A DNA stretch of 64,000 bases from positions 930,001-994,000 of the forward strand of contig NW_024104898.1 in assembly GCF_003945595.2 (NCBI RefSeq), written 5' to 3'. A program made the translations under genes and the position numbers. Every line of letters begins with the position of its first letter. Position 1 is the first letter of the stretch. The stretch is from Pipra filicauda (taxonomy: Eukaryota > Chordata > Aves > Passeriformes > Pipridae). Positions 36,881 to 46,957 of the stretch are shown here, one piece after another. The notes beneath the pieces are model-generated. The model saw only the letters and a list, made by a program, of their open reading frames with translations, was not told the DNA's origin and made no database searches.

Positions 36881-39800
36881 GTGAGTCTCTCTATGGTACT
36901 CTTACATTTCAACCTGCCCAGTGGCAAGATCGGTTCAGACTGTGCCTGGAGTCATCTGTTAGCCCAGGTTTTTAGCCTTTTCCTAGGTTCTGCTTCATCC
37001 TTTCTGCCACGTCCTAGCTCTTCCAGTCCTCAGTCTCCTTCCCACCTGTAGTGTACACCAGGAAGACATCTACAATGTTACACTGCAGACTTGCTTTTTT
37101 GAAAACCGTTTGTGAACCAGCCAAAATGGGCAGCAGCTGTGCTTGTTTCCACTTGAGGCTGCTTGTTAGGCATGATGCCACATCTCATCATAGATGCATC
37201 ACTAAGGGTGGAGGTGACCCTCAGAGGTCTTCCTGCTCAGGTCAGGGTCTGTGTTCAAGCATCATGATGCAAAACACAGACGCGCTGCAGACTGACATTA
37301 AACACCTCTGCAGACACATTTTGCTATTGGAGAAAAAGTGATGGAAATGAAAGCCCAGTATTTTTCTCCCTACCTACTTTAAAAAAAAAAGAAAGCTTGT
37401 AATTTTCATTCCATCACCTTCCACCACAAACCTTGAAAGAGCAGCAGACAGAGAACCTATACACGTACTCTCAACCTCTAACATCGGTGTGCTGGGAGCT
37501 GCTCCAAGTGCATCATTAGAAGTACTATTCTGCCTTTTTTTTTAACTCAGACAGCCAAGATGTGCTGCTCTGTGTGTCCAGCTGGTCTTTAAACAATTGT
37601 TTACCCTGACACAAGCTCAGGTACTAGTCTCTAGCATAGCAGTCTAAGCAGGTCTGGGTTTCTGTCTCTGTGACATCGAGAGCAAGTTTAAAATGGACAG
37701 TAGATACCAAAGCCGCCCACTAAACATCCCAGGCTGTCAAAGGGGGAGACCAAGCACAGACAAGGGTGTGAAAACATTACCTTTCAAGTTACTAAGCAGC
37801 TGCTGCAGGGGTAATCATGGCTGGTGTTCCCATGAGCCATGGCTCCTCTTTCCCTAGTCTCACACAACTTCTATCTGCTTCACTTCCACTTATGCCAATT
37901 TGCTGGTCTGCCTAGATTATGTATAATTATGAAAACTTTAAGATGTTCTTCAGTGGTAATTTGAGTTAGGAGCAGCTTTATTTTACACAGACTTTTCCCC
38001 TCAGCTTTCATAAGTCTTAGCAGCATACAGCAGAACAGTGAAAAATTGGGATTCAGTGCTGAAGTTTGTTTTTGTAGCCTTTAGTATTCTTGGCATACAA
38101 CATAGACACACTGTGAGAGTTTTCATATATTAGTTATAATATTTACTTTGCTTTTGTGAAGAGTATGTTAATTTAAACATGTCTTCTTCTAAGGTGAAGT
38201 GAAACAATTAAATGTATTTCTTATTTTTGTGGGCCTTTCCACCTAATTTCCTCTGCAGTTTATTTATCTTCAGTGTACATGTGATTGTACAAAGAAACAA
38301 ACAATTGCAAGGAACGGTGTAGTAAAAAAGTTCAATGGATATTTTAATAGTTTTCTAGACCAGATATATTTATTTCCTTGAGGGGAAGAATAATTGCAAC
38401 AGCACAATGTGGAGATTTTCTTATCTTGGAAAAACCTTGTATTTCTGAATCAGTTATTTTGCATATATGAGGATAACAGTGAAACTGCCAAATATTCTAG
38501 AAGAGATTTCTACCAGTTCAGGAAAATGGAATTCAAGACTATGCAAATCCACACAACTTCTTTTAGTACAACTGTTATGTCAGAAACTTACAAAGAAACT
38601 ACTTGCCTTGAGTGTGTATTTTGCTGGACATGGTGGTGGTCAGTAGCGACAGACCAGCATCAGACTTTTTCCAAATGGATCCAACTTTCGGTGTGACTTA
38701 ATGAAAAAAAAAAAAAGTCTTTATTACAATCTCTTTTGGTAGTAGTCTGAGGGGGACTGATGACCCCTACCCCCACTATCATTAGCCTGTTTTCCCATCC
38801 AGACTTGTGGCTCTGGACTATCTGCATGCTAATCTGTCTGCTTCAGAAACCCACTGCCACACAGGATGCTCCAAGATACAAATTCATATCACAGATCAAG
38901 CTCATCATAAAAGTTCTTTTGTCCCTGAAAATCTAGTCTGCTTCAGGACCGTGTGACTTCCAGTTGGAAAAGCTGGTATGATTTATCGGCTTGTGTGTGT
39001 TCAGTGCCTCATGCGGCAAAGACCTGACTGCGGTGGCAATAACAACACTTTGGGAAATGATGACTTCTTTCAGAGGAGGTGCTGGGAAAGGCACTACAAA
39101 GATGCATTCATGCATCTTGAATTCAGCAAATCCAGGGAGGGGGAGGCAGATGGTTGTTTATCCAAGGTAACGGAGTGTGAGTCTGGAATCACTTAGATGT
39201 GCCAAGTATGATCATTACAGATCTCCAAGTCACAAGGAAGGTCACCAGTAGTGAATGGGTCCAACAAAGCTAAGAAGCTGCTTCCTTCTACAGCCTCACA
39301 CATCCATCCAGACCCAGTCTGACTATCTGGGTTCCTTGGATGTGAATGTAAGTGCCTACACGAATAAAGTGAGCAGTACTTGTCCTTTTGTGAAACATTA
39401 TTAATGATATTTATACTGTGGTAACAGGAACAGTTGAGGCCTCAGGATATTAGTTGCAAACCATAGAGTGATTACAGTTTCTGCCTGAAGGAACAAACAA
39501 CAGGCAGAGTTGGAAGATACAGTTCTATTTGAAAAATACCCTGTAGAAATGATATGAACATCTACATGGTCTTACTCTTCAAACCATGTATGTATTCAGA
39601 GTCATGTGTGCTATATACTTTAGTGACATAATAAATATCAATTACTTCTTTTTCCTACTCTGATGACAACGAGACTAAGCTGTTCTCTTTTGTTCAAAAG
39701 AAATACCCTCTAAATTAGAGTCATGTTACCTATACAGAGCTATGGTTAAAGGTATAATTTAGCCAGCAAAATACAGGACTTTTTTGCAGATAATTGAATA

Positions 39801-42800
39801 GTACTGGAAAGGAAAAGAGCACATACAGGTCTCCACCTGGTTCTCAGATTGCAAGAAATTAAGAGACTGTTTTTCCTCCTTTAGCTCAAAAGAAGTTTTG
39901 AGTACTATTATTGAAGCTAGTGGAGCTACAGTACTGTAAAATTTCTCTCCTAAAGCCTAAATTGAGGCTAAACACAGTGTTCAGCCTTGTCAGGTTCTAA
40001 TGTTAACTGTGAACTCCCAACCGAGCTTTCCTTACAGGCTAAGGCTTGCTGCTGGTGGATCTACAAGACCACCAGGGCCACTTACTGGCCCTGTAGCTCA
40101 ACACAACAGGCATTGCCGATCATTCAGCTTATTGCCTGGCTAACATGGACATGGAGTCACAGGGGGATAGTGTGGCACTATGATGCATAAGGCTGGCTCA
40201 GTGATCACTCGTGCTCAGAAGACTTCACCCTCAACATAACATACATCTTCACTGAAGCATCCAGCAAAGGTCCCTTGTTGCCCTGCAAGCCTGTGTTGCC
40301 ACACATATCCTCCATGAGACATGGGGCCACAGTCCTGTCTCCTTTGTTTGATGACAAGAACGATGGAGGTCTGAATGCTGACAACTTCAACAGTTCAAAA
40401 CAATTGTCCTTCCTTATTCAACTCATCGGACAGGCCTCAAAGTCATGAGATTTCAACAAAAACATACAGGGTAGTTTAGTTCTTCCTTTCATTTTGGTTT
40501 GAATAATGCTATTTTGGTTCTTGTTGTAGATACTCACACTCTCAGACTCTCTTCTCCCCTATCCATTAAGCCTTTAAACCTTGACGCAATTCTGCCATCT
40601 CCTTGGGCAGCAGTTCTGCCTCCTTCATCTGTGCTTCCAGTCTTCCATCCAGTTCTGCCCTTCTCAGCCTCAGCTACACCCTTAAAGCAGAGCATCTGGA
40701 GGTCTGCCCCTCCGGTGGGTGGCGTACAGACTAAGGACCTTTCTTTACGTTTCCTTAAGTTCACCCTTTAGTCACAAACCACAGGGGAAAAGAACAGAAA
40801 CAGTGCAAACTGCTTTTCCAACTCTTCTTCAAAAGACAGGTGTGCCTGAAAGGTGATGTGAGATACTAATTCCTGTTTGTCACTGCTAACTCAAGTCAGT
40901 GCCTTTTCCACACGAAGTGGAGAGGCAGTCAGAGCAGGTTTCCCACAGGCAGTCAGACCATTTACTAAAGAATCCTCAGTAATTTTAGTAGCCACCTGGC
41001 TTAATTTTCAAAGGCCAGCATCTGGCTGTTTGGTACTGGATGCACTTTTTGTCCTTTGGAAGCAGAAACTTCTACATGTGAAGAAATTTTGAGCTGAGCT
41101 TTAGATTACAGTGGTGGTTCACTGAAGGTCTCTTTTAGCTGTTAAAACTTCTGTGGCTGATCCAACATATTACTGCAACCAGACCTGGTCCCTAGCATCC
41201 AAGACCCTCCAGACTTGTGGAGGAGGAGCAGGAAGGAGGGAGGGAGCAAAACCAGACAGCAGACAAATGGAGAAGAGTGGATTTCCTTGCTAGAGGAAAA
41301 AAAGAGAACACTGAAAATCAGATCTGCCATGTAAAGTTGTGAGGAATGCTCGACCTCAACCAATTAATTTCAGATAATACTAAATATTTTTTCAAGGATG
41401 TTTTTATACCTCAGTGATTCTATGCAAGGCATCCACCTTCAAGGATATATTTCCCTTGAGGTTCCTTACCATTTGCTGTACAGTAGCCAGTAATACAATG
41501 CATTTGCCCCCTGCTTGACATGACTTAAACCCCACATTTCTTAAAAGCAACTGGCTTCTGCTGTGGAATGATGCAGTTTTTGCCCTCTGTTCAGCAAACC
41601 AAGCCACACACGTAGTTGTGATCTCATTCTGGAAAACTTCTGAGGGACAGCGGCCTTGTGCAGAGCAACAATCCCTAGTACTACATCGGTTTCTCTCTAC
41701 TTAGTCCTCACCCTCGTACTCTGGTTTCAAGGTATTTTTTTGTTCCCTAAATACTGTAAAAACATTTAGCATACTCGGGATTCACAATAATTAGCCTTCG
41801 GAAGGCTGAACAGTTCACTTGCTGAGAATGTCTTCCAAGTTAAAAAAACAACAGATGTATGTTTGCTAAGAGAGGAGGCAGTGGTCTCACAGTTAACTTC
41901 TTAGTTATCTTCAAACTGGGGCTCTGAAACTTTCAGGCTTTATCTCAGTTTTCCTCTGAAGCACTACAGATTTTCATTCTCATTTAACCCACTGTGGATT
42001 TAGAAGCCCCAAGCGCTTGTGGCATTTTCAAACACTGGGTTTCAATTCAGACCATTGGAGGCACAGGAGCAGAAGCCTTTAACATTGATATGGCTCCCTT
42101 ACAATGTGACTATAGCAAGCTCCAAACTCTCATCTATTTAAAACATCTATTTATTTTTGAGCAGTTTTAAATAGATGGGAACTAAGGAAGAAGGGACCGT
42201 TGTGCTCCTAACACTGGCTGTTGCCTGGAATCTTGTCAATGTAAAACCCTCCTGCTCTCCTTGCCGGCTGTGTAGCTGTGCCAAGAGCATGTAAGAGCAA
42301 AATCTCATCAGTTTGGAGCTAGGGTCAGTGTCCTTAAAGCTTTGGAAAAGAGCAGAGGAGAACCTAGGGAGGAGGACCTGAATTCCAAGCTATAGGATTT
42401 GCAAACTGATTCACCACAAAGTTTCTTGGGAAGAACTCGGACACATCAACTTCTGAGTATTTTAAAAGATGTAACCTTCGGGTTATTTTGTGAACTTTGG
42501 TTTTTTTTGTTTACAGTGCTAAAGGGTGAGATTGGTTACGACACACTGGAGAAAAACGTGGGCAGTTTTTATTATATATTAATTACAAGTGTACAATTGT
42601 GGTTTGTATTTTGTTCTTTAGTAATACATACTGCTTTACAAACATAAAGAAAACCAAGAAAGAATCTAGTCCTTCCTAATCCTGCTAGGATTTCTGCTAA
42701 GAGCAACCTCTGGCTCTCATCAAGCTGAGACTCAGGAATGTGCTTACCTTTAGCGTGTAGGGACTTTAATCGAGTTCCTACCTATACAGTGAAGAATGTA

Positions 42801-42929
42801 TATAACGCTTTTGGGGGTTTAAAGCCTCACCTCCATTAAAATAGAACAGAAACTGCAGAAGTACAGGTACGCTACCACAACCGCACGGGACAGCTGTGCT
42901 GTCTGTGTCACTGGCAGACGGCAAGTCGG
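36881..42929. other. Proximal upstream region of LTBP1, no gene recognised
   Basis: Mixed-composition DNA between the exon-like segment and the CpG island. An A12 run lies at 38704-38715. The perfect inverted repeat at 42131-42177 is the only structured element found. No repeat family or coding exon was recognised. The region probably holds distal promoter elements, but that is inference from position only. Confidence 0.55.
42131..42177. repeat. Perfect 14-bp inverted repeat upstream of the LTBP1 CpG island
   Basis: CATCTATTTAAAAC at 42131-42144 and GTTTTAAATAGATG at 42164-42177 are exact reverse complements separated by 19 nt. It lies about 750 bp before the island edge. The AT-rich arms could form a cruciform or act as paired factor sites. 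Confidence 0.85.
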
Positions 42930-43069
42930 CGCCTGTAAGTTAAAACAGGTCTTTTTGAGGCTTGCTTAGCGGCGCAGGCTCGTAGCCTAGACCTCCGCGG
43001 CCGCTTCCCCTGCGCCCCGTGGTCACCTGGCCCAGCCCCGGCCCCCTCCCCAGCCCCGGGAGCGCCGCC

Positions 43070-43077
43070 TGACGTCA
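43070..43077. promoter_or_regulatory. Perfect palindromic CRE (CREB/ATF site)
   Basis: TGACGTCA is the full consensus cAMP response element. It lies about 540 bp upstream of the LTBP1 ATG inside the CpG island, 12 bp before an inverted CCAAT box. Full CREs near CpG-island promoters are commonly functional, but use here is inferred. Confidence 0.65.
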
Positions 43078-43089
43078 CGGCGGCCCCAG

Positions 43090-43094
43090 ATTGG
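43090..43094 (-). promoter_or_regulatory. Inverted CCAAT box (NF-Y-type site)
   Basis: AGATTGGCTG carries ATTGG, the reverse complement of CCAAT, with NF-Y-like flanks. It sits 12 bp downstream of the perfect CRE. A CCAAT box is normally 60-100 bp upstream of the start site, which would place transcription initiation near 43150-43200. A weak AT-rich string (CTTAAAG) occurs at 43174-43180. No canonical TATA box is present. Confidence 0.55.
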
Positions 43095-43179
43095 CTGCGC
43101 GGGGCCGACACTGGGGCAGGGGCACCCACCCACAGCCCCCTCCCCTCCGCACACGCTCAGTCGCCGAGGAACTCTTAAA

Positions 43180-43615
43180 GAGGGGGCTTTGGAGCAGCCC
43201 GCACCGGCTTAAGGGCCGATTCTCACACACGCGCGCAGACCCCTGGCAGCTCCGGCAACCGAGACATCTGCTCTCCATTGCGACCACCCCCCTCCAGCAA
43301 ACACCCTTCCCCTGCTGCTCCTCCTCCCTTCCCGCTCCGGCCCGAAGCTCGGCTCGCACCCGCCGCTTCCTTTCTTCCAACGATGTTTTCCTGCTCCACG
43401 GGGCGAAGTGTTTGCTGAACTTTCCAAACAGTTTGGGGGGCGGGCGGGAGGATCCCGAGGCTTTTTTCCTTCTTCTCCGCGCCCGGAGCAGGTTGGGGGG
43501 CAGCGAGCGGAGAAGGGATCCGCGCCCCGGGCGCAGGTCGCGCACACCACGGAGAGAAAACCCTTGCACGGCGAGTCCGCGAAGCTCGCCGGCTGCAGGG
43601 GCTCTCGCTGTGGAA
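43180..43615 (+). other. LTBP1: Presumed LTBP1 5' untranslated leader (5' end not fixed)
   Basis: GC-rich sequence between the CRE/CCAAT cluster and the LTBP1 ATG. The start is estimated only from promoter element spacing. It contains a single ATG before the LTBP1 start (at 43383), which opens a short uORF. G-rich strings at 43435-43449 and 43494-43500 could fold into strong secondary structure. The LTBP1 frame stays open through the whole leader but has no upstream in-frame ATG. Confidence 0.5.
43383..43418 (+). other. Upstream ORF of 11 codons in the LTBP1 leader
   Basis: ATG at 43383 with A at -3, followed by ten sense codons (peptide MFSCSTGRSVC) and TGA at 43416. It is the only upstream ATG between about 43.1 kb and the LTBP1 start, and it ends 197 nt before it. 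Such uORFs usually reduce translation of the main frame while allowing reinitiation. Whether it is transcribed depends on the start site, which the sequence does not fix. Confidence 0.45.
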
Positions 43616-44064
43616 ATGGCTCGGATCAGATGGGGCTTCCTTCTGCTCCTGGCTGCCTGTGCACTTTTGTCACCAGCGCTCGCAGCCTCCGAAAAGGGAA
43701 GGCTAAGGAGGATCACGTACGTCCTGCAGCCCGGCCGGGGGGGCTCCTCTGGCAGCCGGCAGCAGCGCCCGACCCTCCTCGGGGGGGAGCAGCAGCAGCG
43801 CACATTCAATGTGCAGCTGAACACGCGCTACGGCGGCGGCGGCGGTTCCCTGGAGCGGACCCGGCGGATGAGCAAACCGGGCGGCGCGGGGGTCCAGCTC
43901 CGCGTGGGCCCCGCCGGGCAGGTCCACCCCAACTCCGCCGCTCACGGCTCCTTCGCCAAGCCGGCCCGCTTCGGCCCGCGGCCCAAGGCGCCGCCGGGCC
44001 CCCACGGCAACAGCAGCGCCGCCCTGCCCCTCCGCCAGAAGCACCAGCTGCCGCCGCTGCCGGG
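43616..44064 (+). CDS. LTBP1: LTBP1 (long isoform) coding exon 1: signal peptide and basic N-terminal region
   Basis: First coding exon of latent TGF-beta-binding protein 1, long form, a secreted matrix glycoprotein that tethers latent TGF-beta to fibrillin/fibronectin matrix. The ATG at 43616 has G at -3 and G at +4 and is the first in-frame Met. Residues 1-23 form a signal peptide (MARIRWG, then a Leu/Ala core, ending ALA-A at 21-24). The mature start contains GRLRRITYV (28-36), and RTFNV, RTRRMSKPGG and QVHPN follow. From memory these match the conserved blocks of mammalian LTBP1L. An N-glycosylation sequon NSS lies at 132-134. The Gly/Pro/Arg-rich linkers are low complexity. In this family the basic N-terminus of the long form strengthens matrix binding. 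The exon ends GG|GTAAGG, leaving a split Gly codon at residue 150. Two 7-G runs (43737-43743 and 43781-43787) keep the frame. If intron 1 is retained, TAA follows at once. Confidence 0.94.
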
Positions 44065-44516
44065 GTAAGGCGCCCTCCCGCCCCGCGCGTCCCCCGCTCC
44101 GCGACCGCAGCCTTCCGACCACCTCCAGCATCTTCGCCACGGCCGCTGTCGCCCCCCCGGGTAGGGGCGGGGGCAGCCCGTGCCGGGCTCCAGGGGAGGC
44201 ACCGCGGCGTTACCTGCCGGCCGCCGGTGCCCGGCTGGCTGCGAACCCGCTGCGGGCGCGGAACACACTCCCGTTCCTTTGCCGCCTTCCCGCGGCAACG
44301 GAGGTCGGGCGCGGGACCAGCTCACTCCTGTCCCAGGAGTTCGCGGCGGGTCCCTGGCCCAGGCTGAGGCGTCGAGTTTAATCGGAAGGTTTAATTCTTC
44401 CCGCCTTTTCTCACCCCAGGCCAGTGCCCGCCCCGCTGGCCGGCTCGGGATAGGGGGGGACGGGGCTGACCGGGCGTGCCCCGCCGGACACTCGTTCTTC
44501 TTTGCTGTTCCCGCAG
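44065..44516 (+). other. LTBP1 intron 1 (452 nt)
   Basis: GT-AG intron: donor GTAAGG, acceptor TTGCTGTTCCCGCAG. It is very GC-rich (CpG island) and unusually short for the 5' end of this gene compared with the 14-kb second intron. Apart from GC-rich strings I see no separate feature in it. Confidence 0.85.
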
Positions 44517-44587
44517 GGTCAATGTGTGCGGGGGGCAGTGCTGCCATGGCTGGAGCAAGGCCACGGGCTCCCAGAGGTGCATCAAAC
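44517..44587 (+). CDS. LTBP1: LTBP1 coding exon 2: short cysteine-rich module
   Basis: A 71-nt exon with acceptor CCCGCAG at 44510-44516 and donor GTGAGT at 44588. It completes Gly150 and encodes VNVCGGQCCHGWSKATGSQR followed by CIK, residues 151-173, then gives the first base of Pro174. The C-G-G-x-C-C-H-G-W motif with a fourth Cys at 171 is the conserved N-terminal four-cysteine element that precedes the first EGF domain of LTBPs. It differs from the mammalian protein as I recall it at only a few positions. Intron 1 before it is only 452 nt, and the exon still lies inside the CpG island. A split codon on each side fixes both splice sites: phase 2 on entry, phase 1 on exit. Confidence 0.95.
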
Positions 44588-46748
44588 GTGAGTAGCCGTG
44601 CGGTCGGGGAGGTGGGTGTGTGAGGGGACGCCCCTGCGGTCAGCAGCGTCGTGGGGACCCGAGGGGACCGTGCTGGCATCTGGCGAGGTGGTGGATGCTG
44701 GCATCGCCTGTGGGCAAAGAGGTGCTGGCTGAGCTACAAAATCCACAGTTGTAACACTTCACCCCTAAATCCCTCCTTCCTAGCTTTCAGAATTGCTAAA
44801 GGATTTAAAGAGGATGCCTGTTACAGTTATCCTCGGCGCAAACAGTGACATTTTTGGAGAGAGCTTTGTGGAGGCTATTTTTTTTTGTGAACACTTTCCC
44901 CTTCCATTAGTGCTTGTTTTTTAGGAGTTTTTTGAGTGGAGGGCTTAACAGGGTAAAGAATCTACCAGAGGAGCACAGGTGGGGAGCAAGAATTTGCCAT
45001 CTACCCACACTGTCCCTTCAACCACCAGCCCATGTGATGACCCTGTGCTTGGGGCATGGAATTCGTGAAGCACTGAACAAAGCAAAAGAAGTAGATTTGG
45101 AGAAGGTCCTGATGGGGGATGTACCTCCGCTTTGATAACTAGAAGCACAAAATACTTCAGTGTTACTGATAGTCAATGCTGTTATATTCAGGATGTGCTT
45201 TCTGATATGAAAGTGGAAGAATTTCTAGCAATTTAGGCAAGATTCGGAATGACTGCAAATGGCTGAAGTGGAGTAATGTTGCCATGAGGTCAGGAAACAC
45301 TGGAATAGCATACTTCTTCACGAAACTCCTTTGGGTATCAGTGAGATTGGGCAGATCTTGGCGCTTTAGTTCAGCAGGACAGACTTCTGTCCTTGAGAGA
45401 GTTGGAGTAAATGTTTCCAGGATGCAAATTTTGTTTTGGTTTTGTTTTTTTTGTGGTGGCTTTTGTCCCTGTGTGGGATTTTTCACAGTAGAGAGCAATC
45501 ACTTTTGTAATCCTGAGTAAGGTCAAGTACCTTTGACCTGCATGGACCTGTTGCAAAGAAGCTAAGACTTTATTACAGTAGTTAAAGAAACTTCACGATT
45601 TCCCTGACCAATTTAGGCATGTATTTAAGATACTCTTCTAAATTAACATTTTCAGCTTAAAATACATGCTGCTGTGTTAGGTTCGTCGCCTTTTCTGTTT
45701 AATACCTTAGTAATACTTAAATGATTTCCTTCAGCTTACAGTAGTATTTTAAGGTTAATTGCAGAGCTTAATAAACACCTACCTTAGCTGAAATACTAAT
45801 CAAATTGAAAAAATCTCTTAGTAATTTCAGGAGATAAAGTGAAAAACTGTATTTCAATTGCTATGCTATTGTGAAACAATTTTATTTCAACTATTTTGAA
45901 CAAAACCCAAACAACATTGCCTTTTGTGGCTCTTTTTCTGCCTTCTAGTAACTTTTATTTTCAGATAACTTCATGCTTTTTAACTTTTGTTTATAAATTA
46001 GGTAGTTTTCTTTACTTTCAGTTCTTTAAGTTTTGTCTTTTTAATTTTTATGGTTGTTATTCAACTGTTCTCTCTTTTTTGTCTTCTTTTGTTTTTTATT
46101 TTTAGAGTCTTCAATAAAGACCAAGACAACCAATTGGATTTTTATGGGATAACTACATAGAATTTAATTTAAATCCATTAATTACTTGGTTCATTCATAT
46201 AGTTACTGGAGGAATGAAGCAGCAGAGAAAGGGTTAAAAGAAGGGGGGAGGATTTTCTCCTTGACCTTTCTTTCTCTTTTTGTGCCTCTGATACTAGGGT
46301 CTCCTTAGCATTAAATATTTTTGCTACCTCCTCTAATGCTACTCTAATACCTCCTAGCAGTGGTATAATACTCTTGGCTTGGATCTTCTCAGTTTCACCT
46401 CTCTCTTGGCAGGCCAAGGGAAGCACTAAATGTACTGAAGTTGTCTGTTTTGTAACTTAGGCAAACCATGAGATATCAGTGACTTGATTTAGCTATGGAG
46501 GATTAGTCTCACAGTCATAAAAGCCAAATATCACCTTTTCTGGAAGCTGCTGATGTTCCTTTCAGAAGACCAGAAACCCTATAACTGAACAACAGTTAAC
46601 CCCTTTCTTTTCTGTAAAAAGAAGCAATTTTTAAAATCAGATAGTGCACTCTGTTGTTTTTGAGTGGATTATTGCAGTAGTGGATTAATTGTGGCACAGA
46701 TGCCAGCACACCTGAGCTGACTTGATGCAAGGCAGTTTGGATCTGTCA

Positions 46749-46957
46749 GGGTTTATTAGCTCAGTCTCGGTATCACTTTAATAACCTATTTGGTCTCTAG
46801 GGCCAGATTTTATTTTTTTGCATGGTGCAAAGCCTGAGCTAATAAACCCCAGACCTACACTGGCTTTTTCCAGAGCCAACTTGCATTTGTCTGCATCGTG
46901 CTTCCAGAACCAGAGTGCTGAGAGCCAGCTCTGATCAGCAAGGTTTATTAGCTCAGG
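46749..46957. repeat. Three copies of a 16-bp motif in alternating orientation (LTBP1 intron 2)
   Basis: GGGTTTATTAGCTCAG at 46749-46764, its exact reverse complement at 46834-46849, and GGTTTATTAGCTCAGG at 46942-46957. The core TTTATTAGCTCAG is identical in all three. The surrounding sequence is not otherwise repeated, so this is not a simple dispersed repeat. Confidence 0.88.

Larger units (their letters stand above)
42930..44690. promoter_or_regulatory. LTBP1: CpG island over the LTBP1 promoter, leader, exon 1 and exon 2
   Basis: Base composition changes abruptly from AT-rich flanks to very GC- and CpG-rich sequence at about 42.93 kb and back again at about 44.69 kb. The island covers the presumed core promoter, the 5'UTR, coding exon 1, intron 1 and exon 2. 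This is the usual layout of a vertebrate CpG-island promoter. GC-box-like strings occur (for example GGGCGGGCGGG at 43438-43448). The island boundaries were judged by eye, not computed. All the long overlapping open frames here on both strands, other than the LTBP1 frame, are explained by GC richness. Confidence 0.9.

Noticed and set aside
43075..43824. 249-codon open frame on the minus strand over LTBP1 exon 1
   Set aside because: Antisense shadow in a CpG island. GC-rich DNA lacks stop codons, the composition is Arg/Pro/Ala-rich, and no domain is recognisable.
43408..44367. 319-codon open frame on the plus strand in another frame over exon 1
   Set aside because: It runs through the exon 1 donor into intron 1 and is out of frame with the conserved LTBP1 peptide. 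It is low-complexity Arg/Pro/Ala sequence.
43942..44679. 245-codon open frame on the minus strand across intron 1 and exon 2
   Set aside because: Same GC-rich effect: it crosses well-defined LTBP1 splice sites and has no recognisable protein features.
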